From positions 1-64,000 of the forward strand of contig JAPONQ010000078.1 in NCBI GenBank assembly GCA_026713865.1: a DNA stretch of 64,000 nucleotides, in the 5' to 3' direction. Position 1 is the stretch's first letter; each line of letters opens with the position of its first letter. This DNA is from Chloroflexota bacterium (GTDB taxonomy: Bacteria > Chloroflexota > Dehalococcoidia > UBA2979). Positions 52,195 to 60,477 of the stretch are shown piece by piece. The position numbers and the translations under genes are program-made. The notes under the pieces are model-generated. The model had not been told where the DNA came from. It worked only from the letters and a program-made list of their open reading frames with translations, and made no database searches.

Positions 52195-52956
52195 CTAGGC
52201 GAGGTGGCGCGAGAGGAAGTCCCAGAGCTTCCCCCAGCCGTCCATCGCCTGCTCGACGCGGTAGGCGCCGCGGTCGTGATAGAAGAAGCCGTGCCCGGCG
52301 CCCGCGTACATGTGGAACTCGTAGTCCTTGCCGTGCCTCTTGAGCTCCTCCTCGTGCTGCTTCACCTGCTCGGGCGGGGGACTGCGGTCCTCCTCCCCGA
52401 AGAGGCCGAGCAGCGGCGCGGTGAGGTCCTCGGTGTAGTCGAGGGGGGAGACCGGCTGCTTCTCGGTGAGCTCCTCCTCGCTCATCACGACGCGGCCGCC
52501 CCAGCAGTCGACGACGGCGTCGAACGCGTCGGTGCGGCAGGCGGCGAGGTAGGCCTGGCGCCCCCCGGAGCAGGTCCCGAAGACGCCGACCCGGCCGTTG
52601 AGCTGGGGGAGGGCGCGCAGGTAGTCCGCCGCCCCCGCCACGTCGGCGACGACCTGATCGTCGGCGATGCCCCCCACGCCCCGCACCATCGCCGCGACAT
52701 CCTCCGGGGTGCCGTGGCCCTCGCGCTGGTAGAGGTTCGGGCAGATCGCCACGAAGCCGTGGTAGGCGAAGCGCCGCGTCGCCTCCCGGTACCACTCGTC
52801 CCACCCGGGGAGGTGGTGGATGAGCACGACGCCCGGGTGCGGACCCGCCCCCAGCGGCCGCGCCAGGTACGCGGAGAGGAGCTCTCCCCCGTCCCCGGGG
52901 ACGGCGATCGTCTCCGCGATCATCCCCTCGTACATGTCGGTCCGGTAGGTGTGCAT
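52195..52956 (-). CDS. Dienelactone hydrolase-family protein
   Basis: 253 residues of the alpha/beta-hydrolase fold. The nucleophile elbow GTCSGG carries Cys129, the cysteine nucleophile of dienelactone hydrolases. The acid is probably the Asp in FGEEDRSPP and the histidine lies in GAGHGFF. It would open a lactone such as dienelactone in aromatic catabolism or hydrolyse a related ester. Start ATG 52956. It lies upstream of the small MCTMI-start gene on the same strand and next to an alpha/beta protein with no nucleophile (53056). Confidence 0.9.
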   Translation of the reverse strand: MHTYRTDMYEGMIAETIAVPGDGGELLSAYLARPLGAGPHPGVVLIHHLPGWDEWYREATRRFAYHGFVAICPNLYQREGHGTPEDVAAMVRGVGGIADDQVVADVAGAADYLRALPQLNGRVGVFGTCSGGRQAYLAACRTDAFDAVVDCWGGRVVMSEEELTEKQPVSPLDYTEDLTAPLLGLFGEEDRSPPPEQVKQHEEELKRHGKDYEFHMYAGAGHGFFYHDRGAYRVEQAMDGWGKLWDFLSRHLA

Positions 52957-53055
52957 CCGCCCCTCCTCGCTGCTCCGCGGGTCGCTCTTGCCGCGGCATC
53001 GTCGCCTCGCGTGCCGTGGCGGCCCCGCCAGCCTACAGCGGAGGCGCCACCTCGC

Positions 53056-53889
53056 TCAGACGGGCTCGCCCAGGAACGAGCGCAGCTCGCGCGCCCACAG
53101 CTCCGGCGCCACCCGCCAGTTGAACTGGTGCGTGGTGGGCGGCCGGATGCCGCGCGCGTCGGGGATCGTCGAGAGCAGGCGCTCGTGCGCGCGGCCGAGC
53201 GCGCTCGACGTGCCGTGCACGACCAGCGTCGGCGCCCGCACCAGCGGCGCGCGCTCCCACAGCGGGTAGCGGGAGAGCGCGAGCGTCGAGGCGTCCTGCC
53301 CGGTGATGCCGTCGGGGCCGGGGGTCGCGCTGCTGACGGCGGCGCGGAAGCGGCGCCGCGTCAGCCGCAGCACGTCATCGGGATCGCTCGCCTCCCGGAG
53401 CGTCACGTCGCGCGAGCGCGCCCAGAGCGTGGGCAGGTGGCTCCCGTCGGGCTGCTCCTCGATGCCGTGCTCGCGCTCGAGCACGTCGACGCGGCCGGGG
53501 CGGTTCCAGTTGAAGCACTCCTCGATCACCAGCCTCTGGACGCGATCGGGCCAGCCCGCCGCCGTCTCGAGCGCCGTCAGCGAGCTCGTCAGGGAGCCGA
53601 GCACGTGGGCGCGCTCGATCCCGAGACCGTCGAGCAGCCAGGTGACGGCGCGCGCGTACTCTGCCACGTCGGTGTAGGCGCGCGGCGGCGGATCGGACTC
53701 GCCGAAGCCGGGCTGGGACATCGAGATCACCCGGAAGCCCTCGGCGAGCAGCGGGATCGCGTCCTGGAACGTGGTGCAGGAGCTGGGCGCCGGGTGCAGC
53801 AGCACCAGCGGCACGCCGCTGCCGCCCTCCATGTACTCGATGTTGCCGTCCGGTCCGTTCACGAAGCCGCGGCGCACGTAGTCGCTCAT
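53056..53889 (-). CDS. Alpha/beta-hydrolase-fold protein lacking the nucleophile serine (paralogue of 38885)
   Basis: 277 residues. It shares with 38885 the Pro-x-Gly-Asn-Ile-Glu-Tyr start, the LLHPAPSSC oxyanion strand, a FNWNRPGR cap segment and QPDGSHLPTLW. The nucleophile elbow reads GSLTSS (98-103), Leu100 replacing the serine. Two paralogues with the same G-x-L-T-x-S elbow make a random loss unlikely, so this is a distinct subfamily. The role is unknown. It precedes the dienelactone hydrolase gene on the same strand with a gap of about 100 bp. Confidence 0.82.
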   Translation of the reverse strand: MSDYVRRGFVNGPDGNIEYMEGGSGVPLVLLHPAPSSCTTFQDAIPLLAEGFRVISMSQPGFGESDPPPRAYTDVAEYARAVTWLLDGLGIERAHVLGSLTSSLTALETAAGWPDRVQRLVIEECFNWNRPGRVDVLEREHGIEEQPDGSHLPTLWARSRDVTLREASDPDDVLRLTRRRFRAAVSSATPGPDGITGQDASTLALSRYPLWERAPLVRAPTLVVHGTSSALGRAHERLLSTIPDARGIRPPTTHQFNWRVAPELWARELRSFLGEPV

Positions 53890-53937
53890 CGCTTACCCCC
53901 TCCTGTGGTGCCCAGCGGGCATGGTATGCGCGCGGGC

Positions 53938-54576
53938 TCACGCCCGGCGGATCAGCATCACCCCGTCGCGGATCGGGAGCAGCACCTGGGTGACCCGCTC
54001 GTCGGCGGCGACGTGGGCGTTGAAGGCCGCCATCATGCTCCCGGACCCGGACTCCGGATCGAGGACGCGCCCGTTCAGGAGCACGTTGTCGACGGCGATG
54101 ATGCCGCGCCCGGCGAGCAGCCCCAGCGCCGCCTCGTAGTAGTCGACGTAGGGCTCCTTGTCGGCGTCGATGAAGACCAGGTCGAAGGGGCCGTCGAGGC
54201 CCTCCAGGGTCGCAAGCGCCGGGCCGACGCGGATCTCGATCTTGTGGCCGTCGGGGCCGCGGTCGGCGTGGCGGCGGGCGATCGCGGCGGTCCCGGGGTC
54301 GAGCTCGCAGGTGATGATGCGCCCCTCATCGGGGAGGGCGGCCGCCATCATCTGCGCGCTGAACCCGGTGAAGCAGCCCAGCTCGAGGATGCGCGTCGCG
54401 CCGGAGGCCCAGACCAGGAGCTGCAGCAGCCCGCCCTCGATCGGCCCCGAGAGCATGAGCGAGTTCTTCATCTCCTCGAGCGTGAAGCGCTCGAGCTCCG
54501 CCAGGTGCGGCGGCAGGGGCGTCGTGTGCCGGCGGGCGTACTCCTCGATCTGCTCGGACACCAGGGTCAGCACCAC
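53938..54576 (-). CDS. SAM-dependent O-methyltransferase (class I)
   Basis: 212 residues from GTG 54576, which follows GGGAGG at seven bases; a longer reading to 54702 has an Arg-rich start and is rejected. It has motif I ILELGCFTGFSAQM, motif II IITCELDPGT, and IDADKEPYVDYYE with the metal-binding Asp of the caffeoyl-CoA/catechol O-methyltransferase-like family. It should methylate a catechol-type or other hydroxyl group in a divalent-metal-dependent way. It is the first gene of the minus-strand run that contains the alpha/beta protein, dienelactone hydrolase and VIT1-type genes. Confidence 0.9.
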   Translation of the reverse strand: MVLTLVSEQIEEYARRHTTPLPPHLAELERFTLEEMKNSLMLSGPIEGGLLQLLVWASGATRILELGCFTGFSAQMMAAALPDEGRIITCELDPGTAAIARRHADRGPDGHKIEIRVGPALATLEGLDGPFDLVFIDADKEPYVDYYEAALGLLAGRGIIAVDNVLLNGRVLDPESGSGSMMAAFNAHVAADERVTQVLLPIRDGVMLIRRA

Positions 54577-54909
54577 GTCCTCACCTCCCTCGGGTGCGGC
54601 CGGGGCGGTCCCGGCTCGCGTCGTCGGGGCTCGATAGCGGCGCCGGTTGACGGCGCGGCGGCGCCTCCTGCGAGGAGCACCCGGTGAGGGTCTGGCCGTC
54701 ACCGGACCGGATCCGCTCCGGGGCCGCCGTCGCTCCGTGCCGGGCAGCCCCCCGGGGGAATCTAGCGGATGGGGCGGCGGGAGGGCGGGTACGGGCCCCG
54801 CCGCGGGCGACGCCCCTGCCCGGGCGCCGGGCGGGATCCGCGGAGCGGACGTCCACCGCGGGAGAACCCGCGGTACGGTAGGGCCTTGCCGGAGTCGGGA
54901 GCGGAGCAG
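54577..54909. other. Intergenic region between divergent genes, no gene seen
   Basis: About 330 bases between the O-methyltransferase and the P-loop ATPase genes, which are transcribed away from each other. Readings in this stretch are Arg/Pro/Gly-rich and have no ribosome site. It should hold the promoters of both genes, but no convincing -35/-10 pair or operator stands out. Confidence 0.5.
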
Positions 54910-55587
54910 ATGGCGGAGCCGGGGCTCGAGGCTCTGGTTGCGAACCGCACGCTGTCACCGGAGATGGCGGCGACTCTGGCCGTGGCCGCGAGCGAGCGGC
55001 GCTCTCTGCTCGTCTTCGCGGTCCCGCGCCTCGCGGGCAAGACGACGGTGATGCTCGCGGCGCTCGGCCATGCCCCGGAGGGCACGCCGATCCACGAGCT
55101 CTCGGCCGGGAGCGGAACGGGCCTCGGCATCCCGGACCCGCCGGACGGCGGCTACCTGGTGATGCACGAGATCGCGCAGGCGCCCATGCCCCACTACCTC
55201 TGGGGCGGACCCGTGCGGCGCGTCTTCGAGGCGCTGCGCGGAGGCGGCTTATCGCTCGCGGTGACGCTCCACGCCGGCGGGTTCGAGGAGGCGTTCTCGA
55301 TCATCCTCGAGCAGAACGAGGTTCCGGCCGCGGACGCGTCGCTGATCGACTACGCGGTGCACATCCGCACCCTGGGCCCCGACTGGCGCGCGCCGACCCG
55401 CCGCGTCGTCGCCGAGCTGCACGAGGTGACCGGCGTCAGCGACGGGCACGTCGGCGCGAGCCTGCTGCACCGCTGGGACGAGGCAACCGACCGCTTCGAG
55501 ACGGTGGGCGAGCCCTCGCTGCTCGCGCATCACTCAGAGCTGCTCGCGCGACGTGCCGGGGACTTCCGCCGCGGGCAGGAGCAGTAG
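54910..55587 (+). CDS. Orphan P-loop ATPase, distant T2SS/T4SS secretion-ATPase type
   Basis: 225 residues. A helix-rich start, then SLLVFAVPRLAGKTTVM, a Walker A-like loop in which the usual first Gly is Val. A Tyr-Leu-Val-Met-His-Glu-Ile strand replaces the canonical Walker B region, and a Thr-Leu-His-Ala-Gly-Gly-Phe segment sits where the secretion ATPases have their His box. It resembles a reduced GspE/VirB11-type ATPase. No pilus or secretion genes are near it. ATG 54910 follows GGAG. The nucleotide-binding call is fair, the secretion link weak. Confidence 0.6.
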   Translation: MAEPGLEALVANRTLSPEMAATLAVAASERRSLLVFAVPRLAGKTTVMLAALGHAPEGTPIHELSAGSGTGLGIPDPPDGGYLVMHEIAQAPMPHYLWGGPVRRVFEALRGGGLSLAVTLHAGGFEEAFSIILEQNEVPAADASLIDYAVHIRTLGPDWRAPTRRVVAELHEVTGVSDGHVGASLLHRWDEATDRFETVGEPSLLAHHSELLARRAGDFRRGQEQ

Positions 55588-55743
55588 CGACCAGCGGACC
55601 CTGCGCCGGCAGGACGTCGACGCAGTGCTCACTCACCGCGCGGGCGAGCCCAGATGGCGGCGGGTCGTCTCGACGTCGAGGGGGTCCTGCGAAGAGGCCG
55701 TCTTGCGGCAACCGGGTGCTCTAGGGGTCCGTCCGCGAGCGCG

Positions 55744-55887
55744 TTACAGCCCCGCCGCGAGGAGCACGCCCGCCGCTCCCACCACGACCCCCAGGACGAA
55801 CGCCGGGATGGCGACGCGGCGGGCACGGGCGCGGCGCCCGATGCGTTGCCCCATCGCGAGCCCGCGGTCGTAGGCATGCTGCATCAT
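55744..55887 (-). CDS. Possible small membrane protein, 47 residues
   Basis: ATG 55887 opens a reading with a basic Arg-rich middle (GQRIGRRARARR) and a clear hydrophobic C-terminal helix (IPAFVLGVVVGAAGVLL), ending at 55744. The positive-inside pattern suggests an N-in single-pass protein. No family recognised. The ribosome site is poor, and a longer frame to 55992 exists. GC-rich random sequence can give such readings, so support is low. Confidence 0.33.
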   Translation of the reverse strand: MMQHAYDRGLAMGQRIGRRARARRVAIPAFVLGVVVGAAGVLLAAGL

Positions 55888-56235
55888 GGTGCACCGCCAC
55901 CCGGGTCGCTCGGACACACGCGGAAGGCGAGCCGGAGCATGCGGGAATGCTACCACAGGCATGGTGGGGTCAAGACGCCCCGCGCAGGGCATCGTCGGCC
56001 GTCGCCTGGCCCGACCCCGGGCTCTGAAACCGGAGCTCCCCGGTGGAGGGCCGGGGGCGGGAGGACTCCCTCCGTCGGGAGCTCGCGCTCCCGACGAATC
56101 CGCCGTGGTCCCTGGAGCCGCACCCCCTCCTTCCGGGCGTGACGACGCGCCACGTGCGAGGCGGGCCGTGCCCGCTCTCGGCGTCGTGCTCGCGTTCTCA
56201 GAGCGCGTCGCCCCTGTGAGGGGCCGGGAGTGGGC
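55888..56235. other. Intergenic region downstream of the ABC exporter operon
   Basis: About 350 bases without a credible gene. It contains a perfect 9-base-pair hairpin at 56073-56096, listed separately, and several CCGGG/GGGAG runs. Base composition passes here from the GC-rich norm to the lower-GC ABC operon. Confidence 0.5.
56073..56096. terminator. Perfect hairpin, possible terminator
   Basis: CGTCGGGAG (56073-56081), loop CTCGCG, CTCCCGACG (56088-56096). It lies about 140 bases past the stop of the minus-strand ABC permease gene and could end that operon's transcript. No T run follows, so attenuation or protection are alternatives. Confidence 0.4.
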
Positions 56236-57279
56236 TCAGTCGCCCAGCGCCCCACCGATGTCCCTCCTCTGGAATACCCAGGAGGCCGCTGCGACGAGGA
56301 CGACTGTGTACGCGAGGATGGCCAGGAATCCCTGAAGCGTGTCCGCGAAAGGCCCCGTGACCGGCACGGCTGTCCACGAGCGGAAGCTCTCCACGAGCAG
56401 GTGATCCGCGACGCCGGCAAGCGTGTCGTTGAGCTGGAGAAGCGGCGACGCGATGGACTCAGCGATCACGTACCCAACTGAGAGAGCTATGCCCAGGCCA
56501 CGGGAGCAGGTGAGCACGGTCGCGAGGATGCTCAGCGCTATGAGCGGCAGGAGCCCGTAGGCGGTCCTGAAGAAGATGATGACAACGTCAGACCATCTGC
56601 CCGGGTCGACGAGTCCACGTGCCTCGTCCGGGGGAATCACGGTGGCCGCCAGGCTGGACGCAGCCGATATCAGTGAGATGGCGACCAGCGCGTGAGCGCA
56701 CAGCAGTACGAGCAGGAGGAGCTTCGCAGCGAGAAGCGTCCGGCGGCCGGTACCTCCGCTCAGAACCGTTCGCAGGGTGCCCCAGGCGTACTCGGTGCCC
56801 ACGAGAGAGGCTGCGAGAACCATGACGAGCAGGGGCCCTAGGGCCACCGGCCCCAGCGAGGAGAAATCGGAGATGCTGGCGGTGATGCTGTCCGGGACGG
56901 TGAAGCCCTTGCGGTACTCCGCGAGCGATTGCAGGTTGTCACAGCTTCCGTCGGCACGCCATGCGGCGACCCCCTCCAGGAACTCCCGCTGTTGCTCCCG
57001 GGGGAGCTGATCGAGCCCTGATGGGATGCGATCATTCACCACATCCGCACACGTCATTGTGAGTGCGCTCTCGCCGCTCTGATCCCATGACACGCTGTAG
57101 GAGGCGGTGCCCCCGCCGACGACCTCCTTCACCGTGTCATTGTGGTAGGCCAGATAGTTGACCCAGATGCCAAGTTGCGAGATCAGGACAGCTAGACCGA
57201 GGAGTACCCAGGGCATCCGGAGTCGCCGGATCTTGAACCATTCCCATCTCGCCAGCCGGAGCACGTCAGCCCGGGCCAT
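56236..57279 (-). CDS. ABC-2 type transporter permease
   Basis: 347 residues from ATG 57279, one base after the stop of the ATPase gene; the longer reading to 57339 overlaps that gene and is rejected. Six hydrophobic segments: one after a basic start (RLARWEWFKIRRLR) and five in the second two-thirds. A roughly 110-residue outside loop with two Cys lies between the first and second. VGTEYAWGTLRTVLSGG is the typical ABC-2 cytoplasmic coupling segment. It is the membrane half of the exporter with 57281 and is under PadR control. Codon and base use are less GC-rich than the first 55 kb. Confidence 0.9.
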   Translation of the reverse strand: MARADVLRLARWEWFKIRRLRMPWVLLGLAVLISQLGIWVNYLAYHNDTVKEVVGGGTASYSVSWDQSGESALTMTCADVVNDRIPSGLDQLPREQQREFLEGVAAWRADGSCDNLQSLAEYRKGFTVPDSITASISDFSSLGPVALGPLLVMVLAASLVGTEYAWGTLRTVLSGGTGRRTLLAAKLLLLVLLCAHALVAISLISAASSLAATVIPPDEARGLVDPGRWSDVVIIFFRTAYGLLPLIALSILATVLTCSRGLGIALSVGYVIAESIASPLLQLNDTLAGVADHLLVESFRSWTAVPVTGPFADTLQGFLAILAYTVVLVAAASWVFQRRDIGGALGD

Positions 57280-57280
57280 C

Positions 57281-58399
57281 TCACGCGCCGCCTTCTTCGT
57301 CGCCCGTGACTTCGAGGAAGTACCGTTCGAGCGCGCCACGACCGGAGTTCGTTCCGATCACGTAGACGCCCGAGCGGCCGAGCGCTGTGGAAATCTCTGC
57401 GGCACTGCCACGTGGAGCGGAGACCACCACCTCGCCGTCCTCAATCTCCACGTCCTCCACCCAGGCCGTTGCTGAGAGGATCTCGACGGCCTTGCGGTCG
57501 TCGGTGGTACTGATCCGGAGGTGGTCTCCCGCTCGGAGGATGTCCGAGACGGAGCCCTGGGTCACGAGCGTTCCGTTGGACATGATGAGAACGCTGTCGC
57601 ACATCTGCTCGACCTCGTTGAGGATGTGGCTTGCCAGCAGGACCGTCCTTCCATCAGCGCAGAGTTCGCGGACGAGGTAGCGAACATCCGCCATGCCGGC
57701 GGGGTCCATTCCGTTCGTCGGCTCGTCGAGAAAGAGCACTTCGGGATCGCCGAGAAGAGCGAAGGCCAGGCCCAGGCGCTGCTTCATGCCGAGGGAGTAC
57801 GTGCTGAAGCGGTCGTCTCCGCGGTCTGCCAGACCCACCTTCTCGAGCAGACCATCGATGTCCTGAGGAGCTCCCCGCTCAAAAATGCCCTGGAAGTACC
57901 GGAGGTTCTCCCGACCCGTGAGATAGGGGTAAAAGGATGGGTACTCGATGATGGCGCCGATGCGGCGCAGGGACTCTTCGAGTCCATCGGAGGAACCGAA
58001 GAGACTGAAGGTTCCAGATGTGGGCCGTACGAGGCCGAGCAGCATCCCCATCGTGGTTGTCTTGCCGGAGCCGTTCGGACCGAGCAGCCCGAACGCGTGG
58101 CCGCGGGGAACGGACATCGAGAGGCCGTCCACGGCGACGATATTCCCGTAGATCTTCGTGAGTGACTCCGTCTCGATGACAGGTCTGCCCTTGGTCATGC
58201 CGGATCCTCTTTCGTGTTCCCTGAGAGCAGAGGTCGCCAGATCGGCCACCAGCTGGGTCCAAACGAGCAGTCCCCGTATGCCTCCTCCGTCGTAACGCAT
58301 TCTGTCCCGGCAGAACTGGATCATCAGATCCTCGTACTCCCGCCGGAATTCCCTCGGGTACGCTGCGAGCAGGACCCGGTACACCCTGTCGGCGAACAC
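57281..58399 (-). CDS. ABC transporter ATP-binding protein with N-terminal permease-prefix-like segment
   Basis: As read from GTG 58399, 372 residues. The first 67 resemble the prefix of FtsX-type ABC permeases (RVYRVLLAAYPREFRREYED, then a hydrophobic Leu-Val-Trp-Thr-Gln-Leu-Val-Ala-Asp-Leu helix). The ATPase starts at about 68 (Met at 58198): Walker A GPNGSGKTTT, signature YSLGMKQRL, Walker B VLFLDEPTNGMDPAG and SHILNEVE. A good internal ribosome site (AGAGGA, seven bases before ATG 58198) means a 305-residue ATPase may be made instead or as well. GTG 58399 is one base after the PadR stop. It energises the permease at 56236, probably for drug, peptide or lipid export. Confidence 0.85.
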   Translation of the reverse strand: MFADRVYRVLLAAYPREFRREYEDLMIQFCRDRMRYDGGGIRGLLVWTQLVADLATSALREHERGSGMTKGRPVIETESLTKIYGNIVAVDGLSMSVPRGHAFGLLGPNGSGKTTTMGMLLGLVRPTSGTFSLFGSSDGLEESLRRIGAIIEYPSFYPYLTGRENLRYFQGIFERGAPQDIDGLLEKVGLADRGDDRFSTYSLGMKQRLGLAFALLGDPEVLFLDEPTNGMDPAGMADVRYLVRELCADGRTVLLASHILNEVEQMCDSVLIMSNGTLVTQGSVSDILRAGDHLRISTTDDRKAVEILSATAWVEDVEIEDGEVVVSAPRGSAAEISTALGRSGVYVIGTNSGRGALERYFLEVTGDEEGGA

Positions 58400-58400
58400 C

Positions 58401-58772
58401 TCAGATGCCCTGCCCCTGCACGACATCCAGCTGTCTCGTCCTGGCGGTACGGGCGAGCTGTTCCATTCGAGCCACCTCGGCGTCGAGAGCGTGTCGACCC
58501 AGGTCGGTGAGGCGGTAGTAGCGGCGACGTTCATCATCGAGATCGGGGTCTGGTCGATCGGAACTCTCTTCGATCAACCCGGACTTCAGCATTTGCTTGA
58601 CGGCCCCGTACAGGGTTCCCGGGCCCATTCTCACCGCACCGTCAGAGAGTGCCTCGATCTCCTTCATGATCGCGTAGCCATGCTTATCCCCCGTGATCAG
58701 GGCCAACAGGATGTGCAGTTGCGATACCGGTAGAGGAAGCAACTCCGACGGCACTCGGCTCGACATGGGCAT
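58401..58772 (-). CDS. PadR-family transcriptional regulator
   Basis: 123 residues. A winged-helix start (LPVSQLHILLALITGDKHGYAIMKEIE), then the PadR signature GPGTLYGAVKQMLKSGLIEE and an Arg-Arg-Arg-Tyr-Tyr-Arg-Leu-Thr wing, then a dimerisation helix. PadR proteins repress linked exporter genes and let go on binding a toxic ligand. A perfect inverted repeat lies upstream on a promoter for this operon, so autoregulation is very likely. ATG 58772 and ATG 58766 are both possible. The stop is directly before the ATPase reading. Confidence 0.92.
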   Translation of the reverse strand: MPMSSRVPSELLPLPVSQLHILLALITGDKHGYAIMKEIEALSDGAVRMGPGTLYGAVKQMLKSGLIEESSDRPDPDLDDERRRYYRLTDLGRHALDAEVARMEQLARTARTRQLDVVQGQGI

Positions 58773-58865
58773 TGGCCTCCCTGAGGGCCAGCCTCCGCGC
58801 GTGGGGCACTACTGTCCGCGCCTCCACGCCCTTCACGGAGGATGGTGGATGCGATGTACCGGGAT

Positions 58866-58895
58866 ACAGTATATCGGAGACCGATATACTGTCTA
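58866..58895 (-). promoter_or_regulatory. PadR operon promoter with overlapping inverted-repeat operator
   Basis: Two perfect 12-base arms, ACAGTATATCGG (58866-58877) and CCGATATACTGT (58881-58892), around a three-base centre AGA. On the minus strand TAGACA (58895-58890) serves as -35 and TATACT (58873-58868) as -10, 16 bases apart and inside the operator, so a repressor bound here would block the polymerase. Transcription would start near 58860, about 90 bases before the PadR start codon. Confidence 0.82.
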
Positions 58896-59066
58896 CGGCG
58901 GCAGGACACGCCCCGATGAGCGACCAGCAGCGAGAGCGTGGCCGCGTCGGCGCACCCGCAGCTCTCGCCGGCCGGTGCTGGCGACCTAGCGCGGCGAGGC
59001 GCCCCGACCGGCCACACCCACCACGGCGCGGAGGTCGTCGCCGGCCGCGGGCTCAGTGGGCGCGGG

Positions 59067-59810
59067 CTACGTCCGCTCGTAGACGGAGACGTGCGAGGGG
59101 CTGCTCGCGTCGAACGACCCGCCCCGCCAGTCGCTCCAGCGCTCCCGGAGCCGCAGGCCGGCGAGCCGCGCCATCAGATCCAGCTCCGAGGGCCAGACGT
59201 AGCGGATCTCGATCGGGTACTGCGTGACGGCCCGGCCATCCAGCGCGACGAGGCGCGTCGTGATCCGCTGCTGCGCGCGGTCCAGCGTCGACGCATCGAC
59301 GATCACGCGCTCGCCGTCGACACGGTGCGTGCGCAGCGTGTGTCCCGCCTCGTCGTAGCGGCACATGTCCGGAACGAACGCCTCGACGATGAACACCCCG
59401 CGGGGGCTCAGGCGCGCCGCCACGTTCCGGACGCAGCGCAGCTGCTCCTCCTGGGTGAGCAGCGCGAAGAAGGTGTTGAAGGCCACGAAGACCAGGTCGA
59501 ACTCGCCGTCGACCCGGGCGTCGGCGAAGTCGCCCAGGGTGACCGGGATCGCGTCGCCGCCCGGCTTCGCGCGCAGCTCCGCGACCATCGCCCCGGAGGC
59601 GTCGATGCCGTGCACCTCGACCCCGCGCGCCGCGAGGGGGAGCGCGATCCGCCCGGTGCCGATGCCGAGCTCCAGCACGCGCCCGCCGCCGGCCAGCCGC
59701 GCGAGCGCCTCGACGGCGTCGCCGGGGTCCAGGTGCGCGTGCAGCTCGTCGTAGTCGGCGGCGATGCGTTCGCCGTAGGCGCCGGGGGCGTGGTCCGGGT
59801 TGTTCGCCAT
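59067..59810 (-). CDS. SAM-dependent methyltransferase
   Basis: 247 residues of the class I methyltransferase fold. It has motif I RVLELGIGTGRIALPLA, motif II EVHGIDASGAMV and LVFVAFNTFFALLTQEEQ, then FIVEAFVPDM. The C-terminal domain has an IEIRYVWPSELDLMARLAGL segment, as in the methyltransferase-25/41-like enzymes. It would methylate a small molecule; the substrate is unknown. ATG start, no clear partner genes. It lies between the PadR operon and a ribbon-helix-helix gene, transcribed toward the PadR promoter region. Confidence 0.88.
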   Translation of the reverse strand: MANNPDHAPGAYGERIAADYDELHAHLDPGDAVEALARLAGGGRVLELGIGTGRIALPLAARGVEVHGIDASGAMVAELRAKPGGDAIPVTLGDFADARVDGEFDLVFVAFNTFFALLTQEEQLRCVRNVAARLSPRGVFIVEAFVPDMCRYDEAGHTLRTHRVDGERVIVDASTLDRAQQRITTRLVALDGRAVTQYPIEIRYVWPSELDLMARLAGLRLRERWSDWRGGSFDASSPSHVSVYERT

Positions 59811-59964
59811 CCGTCTACCCTACGGCGCAGCCCGCGGGGCGACGAGGGTGGCCCGAGCTCCACGGGTCCACCGGCCGGCCGGGACGTCGAGCCCCCAGAG
59901 CGCCGGGTGCATCGTCGCCTCCGGCCGCTTCATCCTCGGTCAGAACGCCGGGGGCGCAACGCTC

Positions 59965-60216
59965 ATGGGCAGAACCACCACCACCGTCACGTTCTCGCTC
60001 CCGCCGGAGCTGGCTGCACGGCTGGACCGGCTGGCCGGACGCGAGGGGCGGTCTCGCAGCGAGCTGGTGCGCGAGGCCCTGCGCCGCTACATCGACGCCG
60101 CACAGTGGCGCCGCTTGCTCGAGTACGGCGAGCGGCGGGCGCGGGAGCTCGGCATCGGTCCGGGGGATGTCGAGCGACTGGTCGACGAGTACCGCGCCGG
60201 GCGGCGCGCCGGCTAG
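59965..60216 (+). CDS. Ribbon-helix-helix (CopG-like) DNA-binding protein
   Basis: 83 residues. The strand TTTVTFSLPPEL and the helix-turn RLDRLAGREGRSRSELVREALRRYI (given here in its elements: RSRSELV and EALRRYI) are a typical CopG/Arc ribbon-helix-helix. The C-terminal half is a charged helix ending in an Arg/Ala/Gly-rich tail, the toxin-contacting part in antitoxins. No toxin gene follows; a hairpin and then a minus-strand reading are next. It is either an orphan antitoxin or a small regulator. Confidence 0.8.
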   Translation: MGRTTTTVTFSLPPELAARLDRLAGREGRSRSELVREALRRYIDAAQWRRLLEYGERRARELGIGPGDVERLVDEYRAGRRAG

Positions 60217-60231
60217 CGTCTCCGGGCCGTC

Positions 60232-60258
60232 GACCCCCAGTTCAGCAGACTGAGGGTC
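60232..60258 (+). terminator. Hairpin after the ribbon-helix-helix gene
   Basis: GACCC-C-CAGT pairs with ACTG-A-GGGTC with one C-A mismatch around a short loop. It begins 15 bases after the stop of the 59965 gene and fits a terminator for it, although there is no T run. Confidence 0.45.
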
Positions 60259-60477
60259 ATGCGCGGCGGGCCCCTGGATACCGGCGGCCCACGTCGCCTC
60301 CACCGGCTGGCCTGCCGCCGATCACCCGCGACCTCCCCGTCACGCCGGTCGCTGATTGATAGCGACACAAGCGAGGGTCCGTCGATCGGCAGGCAGGGCG
60401 CTCGCGGGCTGAGCGATCCGAGCCGGCGGCACGGTGTGGGCCGCACCACCCCGGACCGCACCGGCCAGCGCGACCGA

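Noticed and set aside
55663-55680. CTCGACGTCGAG-type palindrome after the P-loop ATPase
   Set aside because: Single perfect palindrome in GC-rich sequence with no promoter or gene to act on.
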